Origin: Lewinellaceae bacterium
Lineage (GTDB): Bacteria; Bacteroidota; Bacteroidia; Chitinophagales; Saprospiraceae
Direction: 5' to 3'
Assembly (NCBI GenBank): GCA_020636095.1
Contig: JACJYN010000009.1
Span: 62,001 to 126,000, forward strand
Length of the DNA: 64,000 nt
The notes under the pieces were generated by a model. The model did not search any database. It saw only the letters and a program-made list of their open reading frames with translations, and was not told where the DNA came from. Position numbers and translations under genes: made by a program. Shown here in pieces: positions 33,041 through 41,629 of this stretch. Position 1 is the stretch's first letter. Each line of letters starts with the position of its first letter.

Positions 33041-33685
33041 TCATTCCATCCCAAAGAGCTGCTTCAGCATATGCTGCCGCACATCCTCCGGAATCCCCGC
33101 CATCATCGCGTCCTGTGCTTCCAGATAGACCGCCCGGCCGACATTTTCCAATATCTGAAAATCGTACTTGCCATCTGTTCCAATCACGCTGGAAAAGATA
33201 CTACAGGGATCTTCGCCATCCGGGCAAATGGAGTAGACTACGGAAAAAGCAGTACCCATGGAAGGCAGGCTGACCAACTGGCTCTGCCCGCCTTTGATAT
33301 CTACCGTGGAATAGATGTTGGGGGATTCAGCCTGAAAGGCCCTTCGGCTGATGATCTGGCCGCCGTTGACTTCAAAGAGGTAGAAGTTTAGCCGGCTCGA
33401 CCAGGACGGAGAAAAAAAATCGCCCTGTTCCAGCTTTGAAACAATGGCGTAATAATTGGAGCCTTGCCCCGGCCACCGGGCGGCCTGCTGGAAGTTCCCT
33501 TCGTAATTAATTATATCCGGCAATTGCCCGGCGTCGGTGATCAGGCCCTGGCCGCCCACTACCGGGGTTTCATTTGGCTGGGGTTTGTTATCACCGCCTG
33601 GTTGGCGGTTATTGCCCTGGCAGGAAAAAAGGATGGCGGAAAGGAGAAGGGATACGAGGTAAAATGCGTTCGTTTTTTTCATCAC
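33041..33685 (-). CDS. Lipoprotein of unknown function
   Basis: A 214-residue secreted lipoprotein: signal AFYLVSLLLSAILFSC with Cys, then a Pro/Asn/Gly linker (QGNNRQPGGDNKPQPNETPV) and a globular domain with YEGNFQQAARWPGQGSNYYA and CPDGEDPCS. No family is recognised. It converges on trmD, and a repeat-rich region lies upstream. Confidence 0.7.
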   Translation of the reverse strand: MMKKTNAFYLVSLLLSAILFSCQGNNRQPGGDNKPQPNETPVVGGQGLITDAGQLPDIINYEGNFQQAARWPGQGSNYYAIVSKLEQGDFFSPSWSSRLNFYLFEVNGGQIISRRAFQAESPNIYSTVDIKGGQSQLVSLPSMGTAFSVVYSICPDGEDPCSIFSSVIGTDGKYDFQILENVGRAVYLEAQDAMMAGIPEDVRQHMLKQLFGME

Positions 33686-33722
33686 AGGTATGGATTACTG
33701 GACTTTGGACGTACTACCATTT

Positions 33723-33820
33723 AAAGTCGGAAGTGCGAATTCGGAAGTCGGAATACAGTGCTAAATGGGCTTTCGATGCCGGTTTTCCGATTTCCGCCTT
33801 CCGATTTACTCCGTCAGTCG
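33723..33820. repeat. Palindromic TTCCGAC heptamer cluster
   Basis: Left half: AGTCGGAAGTGCG and TTCGGAAGTCGGAA; right half: TTTTCCGATTTCCGCCTTCCGA. The two halves are self-complementary. The rest of the 33686-34046 spacer shows no gene, only likely promoters for the flanking divergent genes. Confidence 0.55.
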
Positions 33821-34046
33821 CTTCGCTCGTGTCCGCCTTCATCGTCAGACCGTCCAAAGTCTAGATGGAATATGCTGCTGCAAATTTATCAAAATATCAT
33901 CAACCCTTGAAGCAGGGATGACTGTCGGCATATTGTCACTTTAGAGACATTCGGCATCTGAATTATAGGGCCGGGCAGCAACACTCTGCCGGTAGGAGTG
34001 TTCCAATCATAATTCTTATGTATTCTTAACCAAAAACAGTTCAACG

Positions 34047-34628
34047 ATGAACAAGTTATTGACAATCGCCCTACTGTTGGCCACCACCCTGGCCTTTCTT
34101 CCACAAGCGGACGCCCAGGACTTCTCCGACCTGGATAAGAGCCCGATGGATGCTGCCTACTACCCACAGAGAGCTGCTTTCCGCGCTTTTGCCAAAACCG
34201 ATGAAGAAAAGATGGCCAACCAGCCGATGATCCGGGTCTTGTATTCCCGCCCGCAGATGAAAGGCCGCGAGGTGTTTGGCGGTATTGTGAAATACGGTGA
34301 GACCTGGCGCCTGGGCGCTAATGAATCCACCGAGATTCACTTCTACCAGGATGTAACCATCAACGGTACAGCCGTGAAAGCTGGCCGCTATACGGTTTAT
34401 GCCATACCAGGCGAAAAAGAATGGGAAGTGTCTTTCAGCTCAGACCTCGACAATTGGGGGGCATACGCTTACAACCCTGAGCACAACGTAGCCACCATCA
34501 CCGTGCCGGTGGAAGCCTCCGAAAAGCCGATCGAAGCGTTCTCCATCACCTTCGACAAGGCCGACGACGGCGCCCACATGATAATGGGCTGGGAGAAAAC
34601 AGTAGTAAGGGTGCCGATAGCGTTCTAA
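34047..34628 (+). CDS. DUF2911 domain secreted protein
   Basis: A 193-residue protein with a signal peptide (LLTIALLLATTLAFLPQADAQ). The DUF2911 hallmarks are RVLYSRPQMKGREVFGGIV, YGETWRLGANESTEIHFYQD and VKAGRYTVYAIPGEKEWEV. This is a beta-rich periplasmic or surface protein widespread in Bacteroidota; its biochemical role is unknown. Confidence 0.9.
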   Translation: MNKLLTIALLLATTLAFLPQADAQDFSDLDKSPMDAAYYPQRAAFRAFAKTDEEKMANQPMIRVLYSRPQMKGREVFGGIVKYGETWRLGANESTEIHFYQDVTINGTAVKAGRYTVYAIPGEKEWEVSFSSDLDNWGAYAYNPEHNVATITVPVEASEKPIEAFSITFDKADDGAHMIMGWEKTVVRVPIAF

Positions 34629-34636
34629 CCGCTTTA

Positions 34637-34800
34637 AGAGCTTGTTGGGGAATTGTTTTTAGTGATGAAATTGATCATTTTTTTGATGAGACAAGGCGCG
34701 AAATGGGGAGCATACCCATAGGTACGCGACTCATTTTGTAACGCAGTATCATCATAAAAAGGACAATTTCAGCCTGAAGGATAATTCCCCAACAAGCTCT
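34637..34800. repeat. Palindromic intergenic element, copy 2
   Basis: The arms AGAGCTTGTTGGGGAATT and AATTCCCCAACAAGCTCT (17-18 bp) are followed inward by GAAATTG/CAATTTC and TTTTTTGATGA/TCATCATAAAAA stems. Between them is the core ACAAGGCGCGAAATGGGGAGCATACCC..GTACGCG..TAACGCAGT, recognisably related to copies 1 and 3. It is 164 bp long and lies in a convergent spacer. Confidence 0.8.
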
Positions 34801-34805
34801 AAGAG

Positions 34806-34874
34806 TCCTGGTTATTGGTTGATCCCGTTATTTGCCATGCAGGTTCCAGGCAGGGAGCAACCAATAACCAGGGT
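34806..34874. terminator. Hairpin between DUF2911 and Uma2 genes
   Basis: CCTGGTTATTGGTTG/CAACCAATAACCAGG, a 15-bp perfect stem, lies between convergent genes. It may terminate both or be another palindromic repeat; no T-run is seen. Confidence 0.45.
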
Positions 34875-34891
34875 CTAAATCAATAAGATGC

Positions 34892-35464
34892 TTATGGCTT
34901 TCCCTTCCAAATCCTGGAAAAATCAACCGTGGTTTTACATTCGCCAAACTCAAATTGATAGGAAATATTCCTGCCATTTGCCTTCAGTTCGTATTCCCCT
35001 GCCCCGTTCAATTCAAATACAGAGACCGTTTCGGTCTTTGGAGCTATGATAATATAATAGCGAATACCCAAGGCCTGATAGAGCTTCAGCTTAGTCTTTT
35101 TGTCTTTTGTTTTAGTAGATACGGATAAAATTTCGGCCACCAGGCCTGGGGTATTGGTAATATATGTGCCATCCTCATCCTCACCACACACAACGAGCAG
35201 GTCCGGATGAAGCAGGTTAACATCATTGATCTTATAGTTAACAGGAAGGAAGGCCTCACAGTCCGGGCAATCCTCCAACTGATCGGAAAACTGGATATAC
35301 AACCGCCCATTGATCCGCTGGTGTTTTTTGTCCGGCATGGGAGAGAGGGCAAAGGGGATGCCATCGATCAATTCCCATTTGCCTTCCCATTGTTCCCAAT
35401 CGGAGAGGGTATATCTGGGTAGGTCTTCTACTTCAATGTTTCGGTTGCGCATGGCGGTGCCCAT
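34892..35464 (-). CDS. Uma2 family (DUF820) PD-(D/E)XK-like protein
   Basis: 190 residues. The Uma2 pattern is clear: YTLSDWEQWEGKWELIDGIPFALSPMPDKKHQRI, then LLHPDLLVVCGEDEDG (catalytic Asp), LVAEILSVSTKTKDKKTKL (ExxxxS/K core) and YIIIAPKTETVSVFEL. It is a restriction-endonuclease-fold protein of unknown biological role, often in large paralogous sets. The start could also be the ATG four codons later. Confidence 0.88.
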   Translation of the reverse strand: MGTAMRNRNIEVEDLPRYTLSDWEQWEGKWELIDGIPFALSPMPDKKHQRINGRLYIQFSDQLEDCPDCEAFLPVNYKINDVNLLHPDLLVVCGEDEDGTYITNTPGLVAEILSVSTKTKDKKTKLKLYQALGIRYYIIIAPKTETVSVFELNGAGEYELKANGRNISYQFEFGECKTTVDFSRIWKGKP

Positions 35465-35511
35465 TCTGGAAATTTTGATTCAATTTAACCAATTATTCTG
35501 GTCCGGGCAAG

Positions 35512-37106
35512 CTACTTTCCGATCACCACTTGCTCACTCCCGATCACCTTCCCGTCCTCTCCATACACCACCAGCCAATACAGCCCTGCCGCTTTGCTCC
35601 GCCGCTCGATGTCGAAAGCAGACAAGCCTTGTACCGTATAGCGCTCCACTTCCTGCCCTCCGGCGTTTAGCAACACTGCCAGATGGGCTTGTAGCTTATT
35701 CTTCAAACGGACGGTTGTATGTTCCCCGAATGGGTTGGGCGCCAGCTCAATGCTGGGCGCCTCCTGGTCGAAATCTTCGGTGCTGTTCACCTCCGGCGCC
35801 AGTTCGATCACCAACTGCTCCTGGCTGCCCTCCGCCAGGGTGATGCTCACGGTTTTGACCGGGTAACCGTTGGCAAACACCTGCAAATTGTAAGTGCCCG
35901 GCAGATAACCTCCTTTAAATTCCCCCTGCATATCGGAGGTGAAAAATTCCTGGGTTTCATCCACCTGTACGGCGGCATTGAAAATGGGCGCTCCGCTCAG
36001 GAATCCACCACCTGGTACCGTAGAAGCGGTACTTTACCTGGTGTTGTTAAAGGTCCAGACGTAAAGGCCGTCCTCGCGGTTACCGCCGATGATCTTTCCA
36101 GATGGAAAATAGGGGAATGCCGACCACAGGTAGTGGAAGCCGCCGCTCGTACGCTGTAGGTATCGTAATAGCCGACTTCCACCGGCACTGCCGGGTCGGC
36201 GATATCCAGCACGCGCAAGCCTTCCGTATTGTGGGAAATGAAAGCAAAGTCGCCCCGGATATAGGGGTTGTGCACCAGGCTGGTAGCGTTGGCGGTCCAG
36301 GTGGCCACCTCCCGTGGGTTGTCCAGTGCTTCGATGTTAAAAATGCGGCCGGGCAGGCCGTCTTGTTCATCGGCAACGAACAGGTAGTCTAACTGATCGG
36401 TGGTGGAGAAGCTGTGGGTGTTGCCCCCCGGGTCATCGATAGAGGCAATGAGCCTGGGATTACTCTTATCGGCTATACTGACGATGTCGATCGTGCCGTT
36501 GTAAAAGGCGGCGGCAAAGAGCAGGGTGTCCCGCACGTGGCAGTCGTGGATGTAATAGCCGGGCTGGTACAGGCCTGCCTGCACCGGATTGGCAGGGTCC
36601 GTAACATCTATAATGTGTACGCCGGAGGTGGTTTGGGTGCCACATACATAAACGAAGGGTTCCTCGCTGAAGATATCTTTCTGAATGATGTGGCCCCGCC
36701 CGAAGGTGTCGGAGTAGTCCGTCAACAGGAAAGCCGTATCCGGCAGTTGGGTAAGGCTGATCACCTGCATGCCGTAGTGGGGAGCGCCCGAGCCTTCGGT
36801 AACGACGTAAGCGTAATCGCCCACCACCGTCACTTCCCGCCAGTTGGAGCTGTAGCCGGGCACAAAGCCCACTTCCCGGATATCATTCGGATCGTCGATC
36901 TGAACGATAGCCGTACCGGTTTGTGCGCCCAGTACGGCGTACTCTGAGCCGTCGGGCGCCACATACGACCAGGAGCCGGAGGCGCGCCCGTCGCCCCGGT
37001 TGTATTGGGCAAAGAGTTCAACGTTCAGAGCATTCTGGGCGGTGGCAGTCAGTGCAAGCACCAGGATAGAAAGACACAACAGAGCCTGTCCTTTTTGGGT
37101 ATTCAT
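35512..37106 (-). pseudogene. Choice-of-anchor B beta-propeller protein with T9SS tail, frameshifted
   Basis: From the ATG at 37106 (signal peptide ending TATAQ) the frame encodes an LVIVD-type beta-propeller (GVHIIDVTDPANPVQAGLY, GLRVLDIADPAVPVEVGYYD). Near 36147 the natural sequence (SGGFHYLWSAFPYF...DGLYVWTFNN) moves to another frame. Near 36045 it returns (PGKVPLLRYQVVDS, stop), and near 36000 it moves again to LSGAPIFNAAVQVDETQEFF, continuing as a carboxypeptidase-like domain and a sorting domain (ELAPNPFGEHTTVRL...). One gene thus has three frame changes. Decay is likely; assembly error is the alternative. Confidence 0.7.
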
Positions 37107-37236
37107 GACGTGTTTTTTCGTGAGCATCAAAGATAGAAAGCTTTCCGGAGAGATAGGGTAGAGAAGGCCCGAGTGCGGCTTCCGTTAGCTGGTTTTGTCG
37201 GTCAACCCACAAAGGAGCCGGGACAAAACCAGGTAA

Positions 37237-39900
37237 CTAAAAAACCAACCGGTACCGAAGGTCGAAGAGGAATTTCACCTGATAAGCGGTCATTACTTTA
37301 TTTTCCGCCGGGTCGAAATAGTATTCGAGAACGTTGCCCCGTTGGAGCAGGTTTTGGATATCGAGCGAGAATTTGTGAGTGGCGTTAGGATTATTGGCCG
37401 TGTAACTCACCAGCAGGTCCACCCGGGTGTAATCCGGCGCCTTTTCGCTATTGATAAAATTGGGATTGATCACTTCAAACCCACGGGCTTTGGAGGCTTC
37501 CTCATTAATCCGGGAATAGCGGTTGCCGCCGGCGTAGATGAACTTGGCGTTGACGCCCAGGTTGTTATTGCGCCGGATGGTGAATTCCCGGCCGCCCAGG
37601 AGGTTGAAGATGTAATTGCCGTTGAAACGGGTGCTGAACCAGCGGCGGTCGGCGGTGGAATAGCGGGAGTCATAGATAGAAGTGGTCAGCAAGCAATAAT
37701 AACCGCGGGAAAAGAGCTTCTCTGCCGTGAGTTCGAAGCCGAAATTCCTGCCTCTGCCTTGGTTGGAAATAGGCATCTCTGCTGAGTCGAACACATCGTA
37801 GTTGTTGAGGATGTTGAGCACGGACACCCAGGGTTGGGCGGGGTCGCTGCTCACGGCGGCATCGAAGATGTGCTGGTAGTAAATTTCCGGCCTGAAATGC
37901 CAGTCGTCGGACGTGCGCAGGCTGTACCCCAACACAAACTGTAGCGATTTGGGTAGCTGCCGGTCGCGAAACGGCTGTACATCAAAATCATAAGGCGAGT
38001 GGTACAAATAGCTGGAAAGATGGCCGATATAACTGTGCAGGCCCGCCCCCAATGTCACCGATTCGTGGGCGTTGGGCAGCCATTCCAGCCCCAGGCGGGG
38101 CTCTATGGTGAAGGCCTGGTTGAGGCTGAAATAGAGCAGGTGGACACCGTGATTGAAGGTGAGCTTTTCCGACAGGCGCCGCTTCCATTGCCCGTATGCC
38201 TGAAGGGTTGTAGCGTTGCCTACATCATCCAGTAAGGTGCTTTCCTGGCCGGTGCGCTCGTTGCCAAAGCGGAATTGATAGCTGTACAGCTGCCGGCTCA
38301 GGGTGAGCCCTATCTGGGTGGCGGTGCGGGCAGTATTTTTTCTGTTGTACTGAGTGCTCAGGCGAAATGTTCCGGTCAGGTGGCGTTCCCGGGTGTAATA
38401 CAACCGGTCGGAAAATGGCGTTTCGGTAGAATCGCTGAACAGGTCATATTGGTATTGGTAAGTATCCCAGGCGGTGGCCAGGGTGGTTTGTAAATAGGCT
38501 TTCGGGGACAACTGCAGGGTGTGTTTCAGTCCGATGATGCCATATTGAGCGGTTTCATCACTAAAAAAGTATTGGTCAAACCGGCCGTTGGGCTGCAATG
38601 TGGGGATTCGCTCTATTCTATTGGTGGCGCCCAGGCCGAACAGGGAAAAAACACCGGCTTTTTTCGTGGGAATTAAGGTTTTGAAGGCGAAATCCTGATA
38701 CAGCGGGATACCGCCTTCCACCACTGGGTTGATTCCCATCTCTTCGAGAAGGGCCAGGGTGGAATACCGGTAGTTCAACAAATAAGAACTGCCCTTGTCC
38801 TTTTGGATGGGGCCTTCAATGCCGGCTTCGAGCCCCAGAACTCCAGCGCTCAGGGTGTATTCGTTGCGTTCGGTATTGCCATTGCGAAACTTCAGGTCGA
38901 ATACGCCGGAGATGGTATTGCCATACTCAGCGGGGAAAGCGCCGGTTAGAAAATCGGAAGTGGTCAGCACGTTGCTGTTGAGCATGCTGATGGCTCCGCC
39001 TGTATTGCCGATGGCGTGGAAATGGTTGGGGGTGGGGATTTCGATGCCCTCCAGCCGCCAGAGCAGGCTGGTTGGGGAGTTGCCCCGGATAATCAGGTCG
39101 TTCTCCAGGTCGCTCAGATAAGTGACTCCGGCAAAGGACCGGCTCATGCGGGCGGGATCCTGAAAACTACCGGCGTAGCGGCTGGCTTCTTCTACTCTGA
39201 ATTGCCGGCCGCTGACAGTGATCATGCTGTTGAGGGGTTGCATCTTGTCGATTGCTGTGGTGACGACCACTTCATCCAGCATAGTGGTCGATTCCCGCAA
39301 CTCGATTTCCAGCACGAGTTCCTTTCCGGAAATGACGATGATATCCCGAATGGTGATGGGTTCGTAGCCCAGGTAGGAAACCTGAAAGTTGCGGCGGCCG
39401 ACCGGCACCTTGTTCAGTTCGAATTCCCCATTGACATCGGTAGACGCACCCAGGAAAGAAGCTGCATCCAGCAATTGTATATTGGCGCCTACCAAAGGCA
39501 TGCGGGAGGCTTCGTCGATCACCGTTCCCCGTACCCTCTGTGTCAGCTGGCGTTTGGGGCTGTGGCTGATCATTTCAACCGGAGGCGCCGCCGCCGCCCG
39601 GAGCGCAACCCGTTTGCCCATAAGCCGGTATTCTATTCCGGAATTGAGAAATAATTGCCCCAATACCTGCTCCAAAGGGCGCTTGCGGGCATAAAGCTTT
39701 ATCTCCCGGGACAGGGAGACAAACTGTTCGCTGTATACAAATTGAATATCGTAGCGCTTTTCCAGATCACGCAGCGCCTCCTTTAGCTGGATATTCCGAT
39801 AATTGACGGACACGGGCTGCTCGGACACCCCCTGGGCAAGCAGAGAGCAGTTCAAGGCTAGTAATGAGAGTGTCAGGTGAATACAGGACCGCCATTTCAT
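37237..39900 (-). CDS. TonB-dependent receptor with secretin/TonB N-terminal domain
   Basis: About 887 residues from MKWRSCIHLTLSLLALNCSL (39900; the frame extends to 39936). Signal peptide, then an STN domain (LKEALRDLEKRYDIQFVYSE, about 30-95), a carboxypeptidase-regulatory-like domain (about 115-195), a plug (about 210-320) and a barrel ending YQVKFLFDLRYRLVF with terminal Phe. STN domains often signal to FecR/sigma pairs, but none is nearby. The frameshifted beta-propeller gene lies 130 bp downstream. The substrate is unknown. Confidence 0.9.
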   Translation of the reverse strand: MKWRSCIHLTLSLLALNCSLLAQGVSEQPVSVNYRNIQLKEALRDLEKRYDIQFVYSEQFVSLSREIKLYARKRPLEQVLGQLFLNSGIEYRLMGKRVALRAAAAPPVEMISHSPKRQLTQRVRGTVIDEASRMPLVGANIQLLDAASFLGASTDVNGEFELNKVPVGRRNFQVSYLGYEPITIRDIIVISGKELVLEIELRESTTMLDEVVVTTAIDKMQPLNSMITVSGRQFRVEEASRYAGSFQDPARMSRSFAGVTYLSDLENDLIIRGNSPTSLLWRLEGIEIPTPNHFHAIGNTGGAISMLNSNVLTTSDFLTGAFPAEYGNTISGVFDLKFRNGNTERNEYTLSAGVLGLEAGIEGPIQKDKGSSYLLNYRYSTLALLEEMGINPVVEGGIPLYQDFAFKTLIPTKKAGVFSLFGLGATNRIERIPTLQPNGRFDQYFFSDETAQYGIIGLKHTLQLSPKAYLQTTLATAWDTYQYQYDLFSDSTETPFSDRLYYTRERHLTGTFRLSTQYNRKNTARTATQIGLTLSRQLYSYQFRFGNERTGQESTLLDDVGNATTLQAYGQWKRRLSEKLTFNHGVHLLYFSLNQAFTIEPRLGLEWLPNAHESVTLGAGLHSYIGHLSSYLYHSPYDFDVQPFRDRQLPKSLQFVLGYSLRTSDDWHFRPEIYYQHIFDAAVSSDPAQPWVSVLNILNNYDVFDSAEMPISNQGRGRNFGFELTAEKLFSRGYYCLLTTSIYDSRYSTADRRWFSTRFNGNYIFNLLGGREFTIRRNNNLGVNAKFIYAGGNRYSRINEEASKARGFEVINPNFINSEKAPDYTRVDLLVSYTANNPNATHKFSLDIQNLLQRGNVLEYYFDPAENKVMTAYQVKFLFDLRYRLVF

Positions 39901-40019
39901 GGCGCAAAAGTAGCGGCTTTCCGGGCAAAAGGTCAATGAGCTATCTCACCTTTTCGACGATGGCCGGGGTTTTGACTAGCGGGGCTGGAGGAAAATCTAC
40001 CGACGGAGGAAGAGGCCCC

Positions 40020-40047
40020 TCACTGATACACTGATACACTGACACAC
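40020..40047. repeat. Short tandem repeat ACTGATAC
   Basis: About three 9-bp units (CACTGATACACTGATACACT) lie just downstream of the DUF6495 gene. A related CACCGATACAC run encodes the first codons of the glycosyltransferase at 62453. Confidence 0.55.
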
Positions 40048-40058
40048 ACCGCCTCCCC

Positions 40059-40541
40059 TCACCCCTTCAACCCCTCCAGCGTCTTAAACAGCGAACCATC
40101 TTTCGAGATCAGGGCGCCATTTTCCATCATTTCGAAAATCTCCATATCCCTGCCGCGGCTGTAGGCCTTTTCGGCGGTATACAACTTCAGCTGGGCGCCG
40201 GAGAGCTGGATTTGCTGCAGCATTTGCTGGGGGCTTTGGCCCTGGGTGAAGTCGAAGCTGGTGTTTCCTTCGATCAACAGGCCATTTAAACGGATGCGGT
40301 CCTCCTCGAAGTGAAAAGTCTTGATGTCTCTGGGCGTCTGGAATTCCATATATTCTACATCGCTGAGGATCTTTTCGAAAACGATGTCGCTGAATATTTC
40401 GATGAGCTTTTCCGCTTTTTCAAGCGCTCCAGCTTTCAGCTTTTCCCAGTCCTCGGCAGTGACCTGGTTGGAGGCCAGGAAGCGAACAAACTCCTTTTCC
40501 AGGCTCTCCAGTTCGTCTTGTCGCAGGCGGCGGTATTTCAT
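40059..40541 (-). CDS. DUF6495 family protein
   Basis: 160 residues from MKYRRLRQDELESLEKEFVR (40541). It is helical and acidic, with no signal peptide or membrane segment. The N-terminal MKYRRL..DELE..EKEF pattern matches my memory of DUF6495, a Bacteroidota-restricted family of unknown function. It is divergent from the terC gene across a 148-bp promoter spacer. Confidence 0.65.
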   Translation of the reverse strand: MKYRRLRQDELESLEKEFVRFLASNQVTAEDWEKLKAGALEKAEKLIEIFSDIVFEKILSDVEYMEFQTPRDIKTFHFEEDRIRLNGLLIEGNTSFDFTQGQSPQQMLQQIQLSGAQLKLYTAEKAYSRGRDMEIFEMMENGALISKDGSLFKTLEGLKG

Positions 40542-40689
40542 GGTTCTGGTTTGTGGTCTGTCAATGGGGGGCAAAAGTAATAATAAGAAAATTGAATTTA
40601 AGCGCGCGCTTTGCGGTAAACCTTCTTTTTTTTGTAAAATTGCAAGCGTTTTATGTTTGCGCTATCCTATCAACCTCAATGAATAAACT

Positions 40690-41541
40690 ATGGAATTTGT
40701 TTTTCCTGATTTTGCCAATGCCGGGGTGTGGATGAGCCTCCTGACCCTTACCTTTCTGGAAATCATACTCGGCATTGATAATATTATCTTCATTTCCATC
40801 GCGTCGAATAAACTGGCGCCGAAGGACCGCCCCAAGGCGACCAATATCGGCCTCATTCTGGCTATGGTACTGCGGATTGTACTACTTTTTGGCGTTTCCG
40901 TACTGGTGGCCATGGAAGAACCCTGGCTGGAGTTTCACGGAGAATTCATCCATGGCGGTTTTTCCGGCCAGAGCCTTATACTGATCGCCGGAGGGCTTTT
41001 TCTTTTATATAAAAGTACGACGGAAATCCGCCACAAGCTGGAAGAAGAAGATCACCACGAGGAAGAGGGTAAGCGTAAGGGTATGTCGACCCTTTCTAAT
41101 GTGATCCTGCAGATCACCGTCATCAACATCGTTTTCTCTTTTGATTCCATCCTTACGGCCGTAGGGATGACCAACGGCCTGGAAGGGGCCCTGGTGATCA
41201 TGATCATTGCGGTAGTCCTGTCAGTGGTCATCATGATGCTTTTTGCTACGCCGGTAGCCAACTTTGTCAACGAGCACCCCACCATACAGATGCTGGGCCT
41301 GGCCTTTCTTATCCTGATTGGCTTTATGCTGATCGCCGAAGGGGCTCACCTGGCACACCTGTCGATCGCCGGGTCGGAGGTGGGCAGCGTACCTAAAGGG
41401 TACCTGTACTTCGCTATCTCCTTCTCCTTATTTGTCGAATTTCTCAATATGCGCCTGCGCGCCAACCGCCGCAAGCAGCCGGTTCAACTGCATGGCTATG
41501 CCGAGGATGCAGCCCGGGAAGGGATATTGGAGAAAAAGTAG
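40690..41541 (+). CDS. TerC family integral membrane protein
   Basis: A 283-residue protein with about seven membrane helices. The first carries the TerC signature FLEIILGIDNIIFISI with its membrane-embedded acidic residue, and the matching one lies at VFSFDSILTAVGM. A charged cytoplasmic loop (EEEDHHEEEGKRKG) separates the halves. TerC proteins are linked to tellurite resistance and metal efflux, especially manganese, for exported enzymes. The substrate here is not shown. Confidence 0.9.
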   Translation: MEFVFPDFANAGVWMSLLTLTFLEIILGIDNIIFISIASNKLAPKDRPKATNIGLILAMVLRIVLLFGVSVLVAMEEPWLEFHGEFIHGGFSGQSLILIAGGLFLLYKSTTEIRHKLEEEDHHEEEGKRKGMSTLSNVILQITVINIVFSFDSILTAVGMTNGLEGALVIMIIAVVLSVVIMMLFATPVANFVNEHPTIQMLGLAFLILIGFMLIAEGAHLAHLSIAGSEVGSVPKGYLYFAISFSLFVEFLNMRLRANRRKQPVQLHGYAEDAAREGILEKK

Positions 41542-41629
41542 GGGCGTGCTTTGAAATAAGGCTTAGGGCCCGGAATGATCACATAGAAAGAAAGTAAACC
41601 AAATTTTTCCTCAAAGAAAATAGGATATA

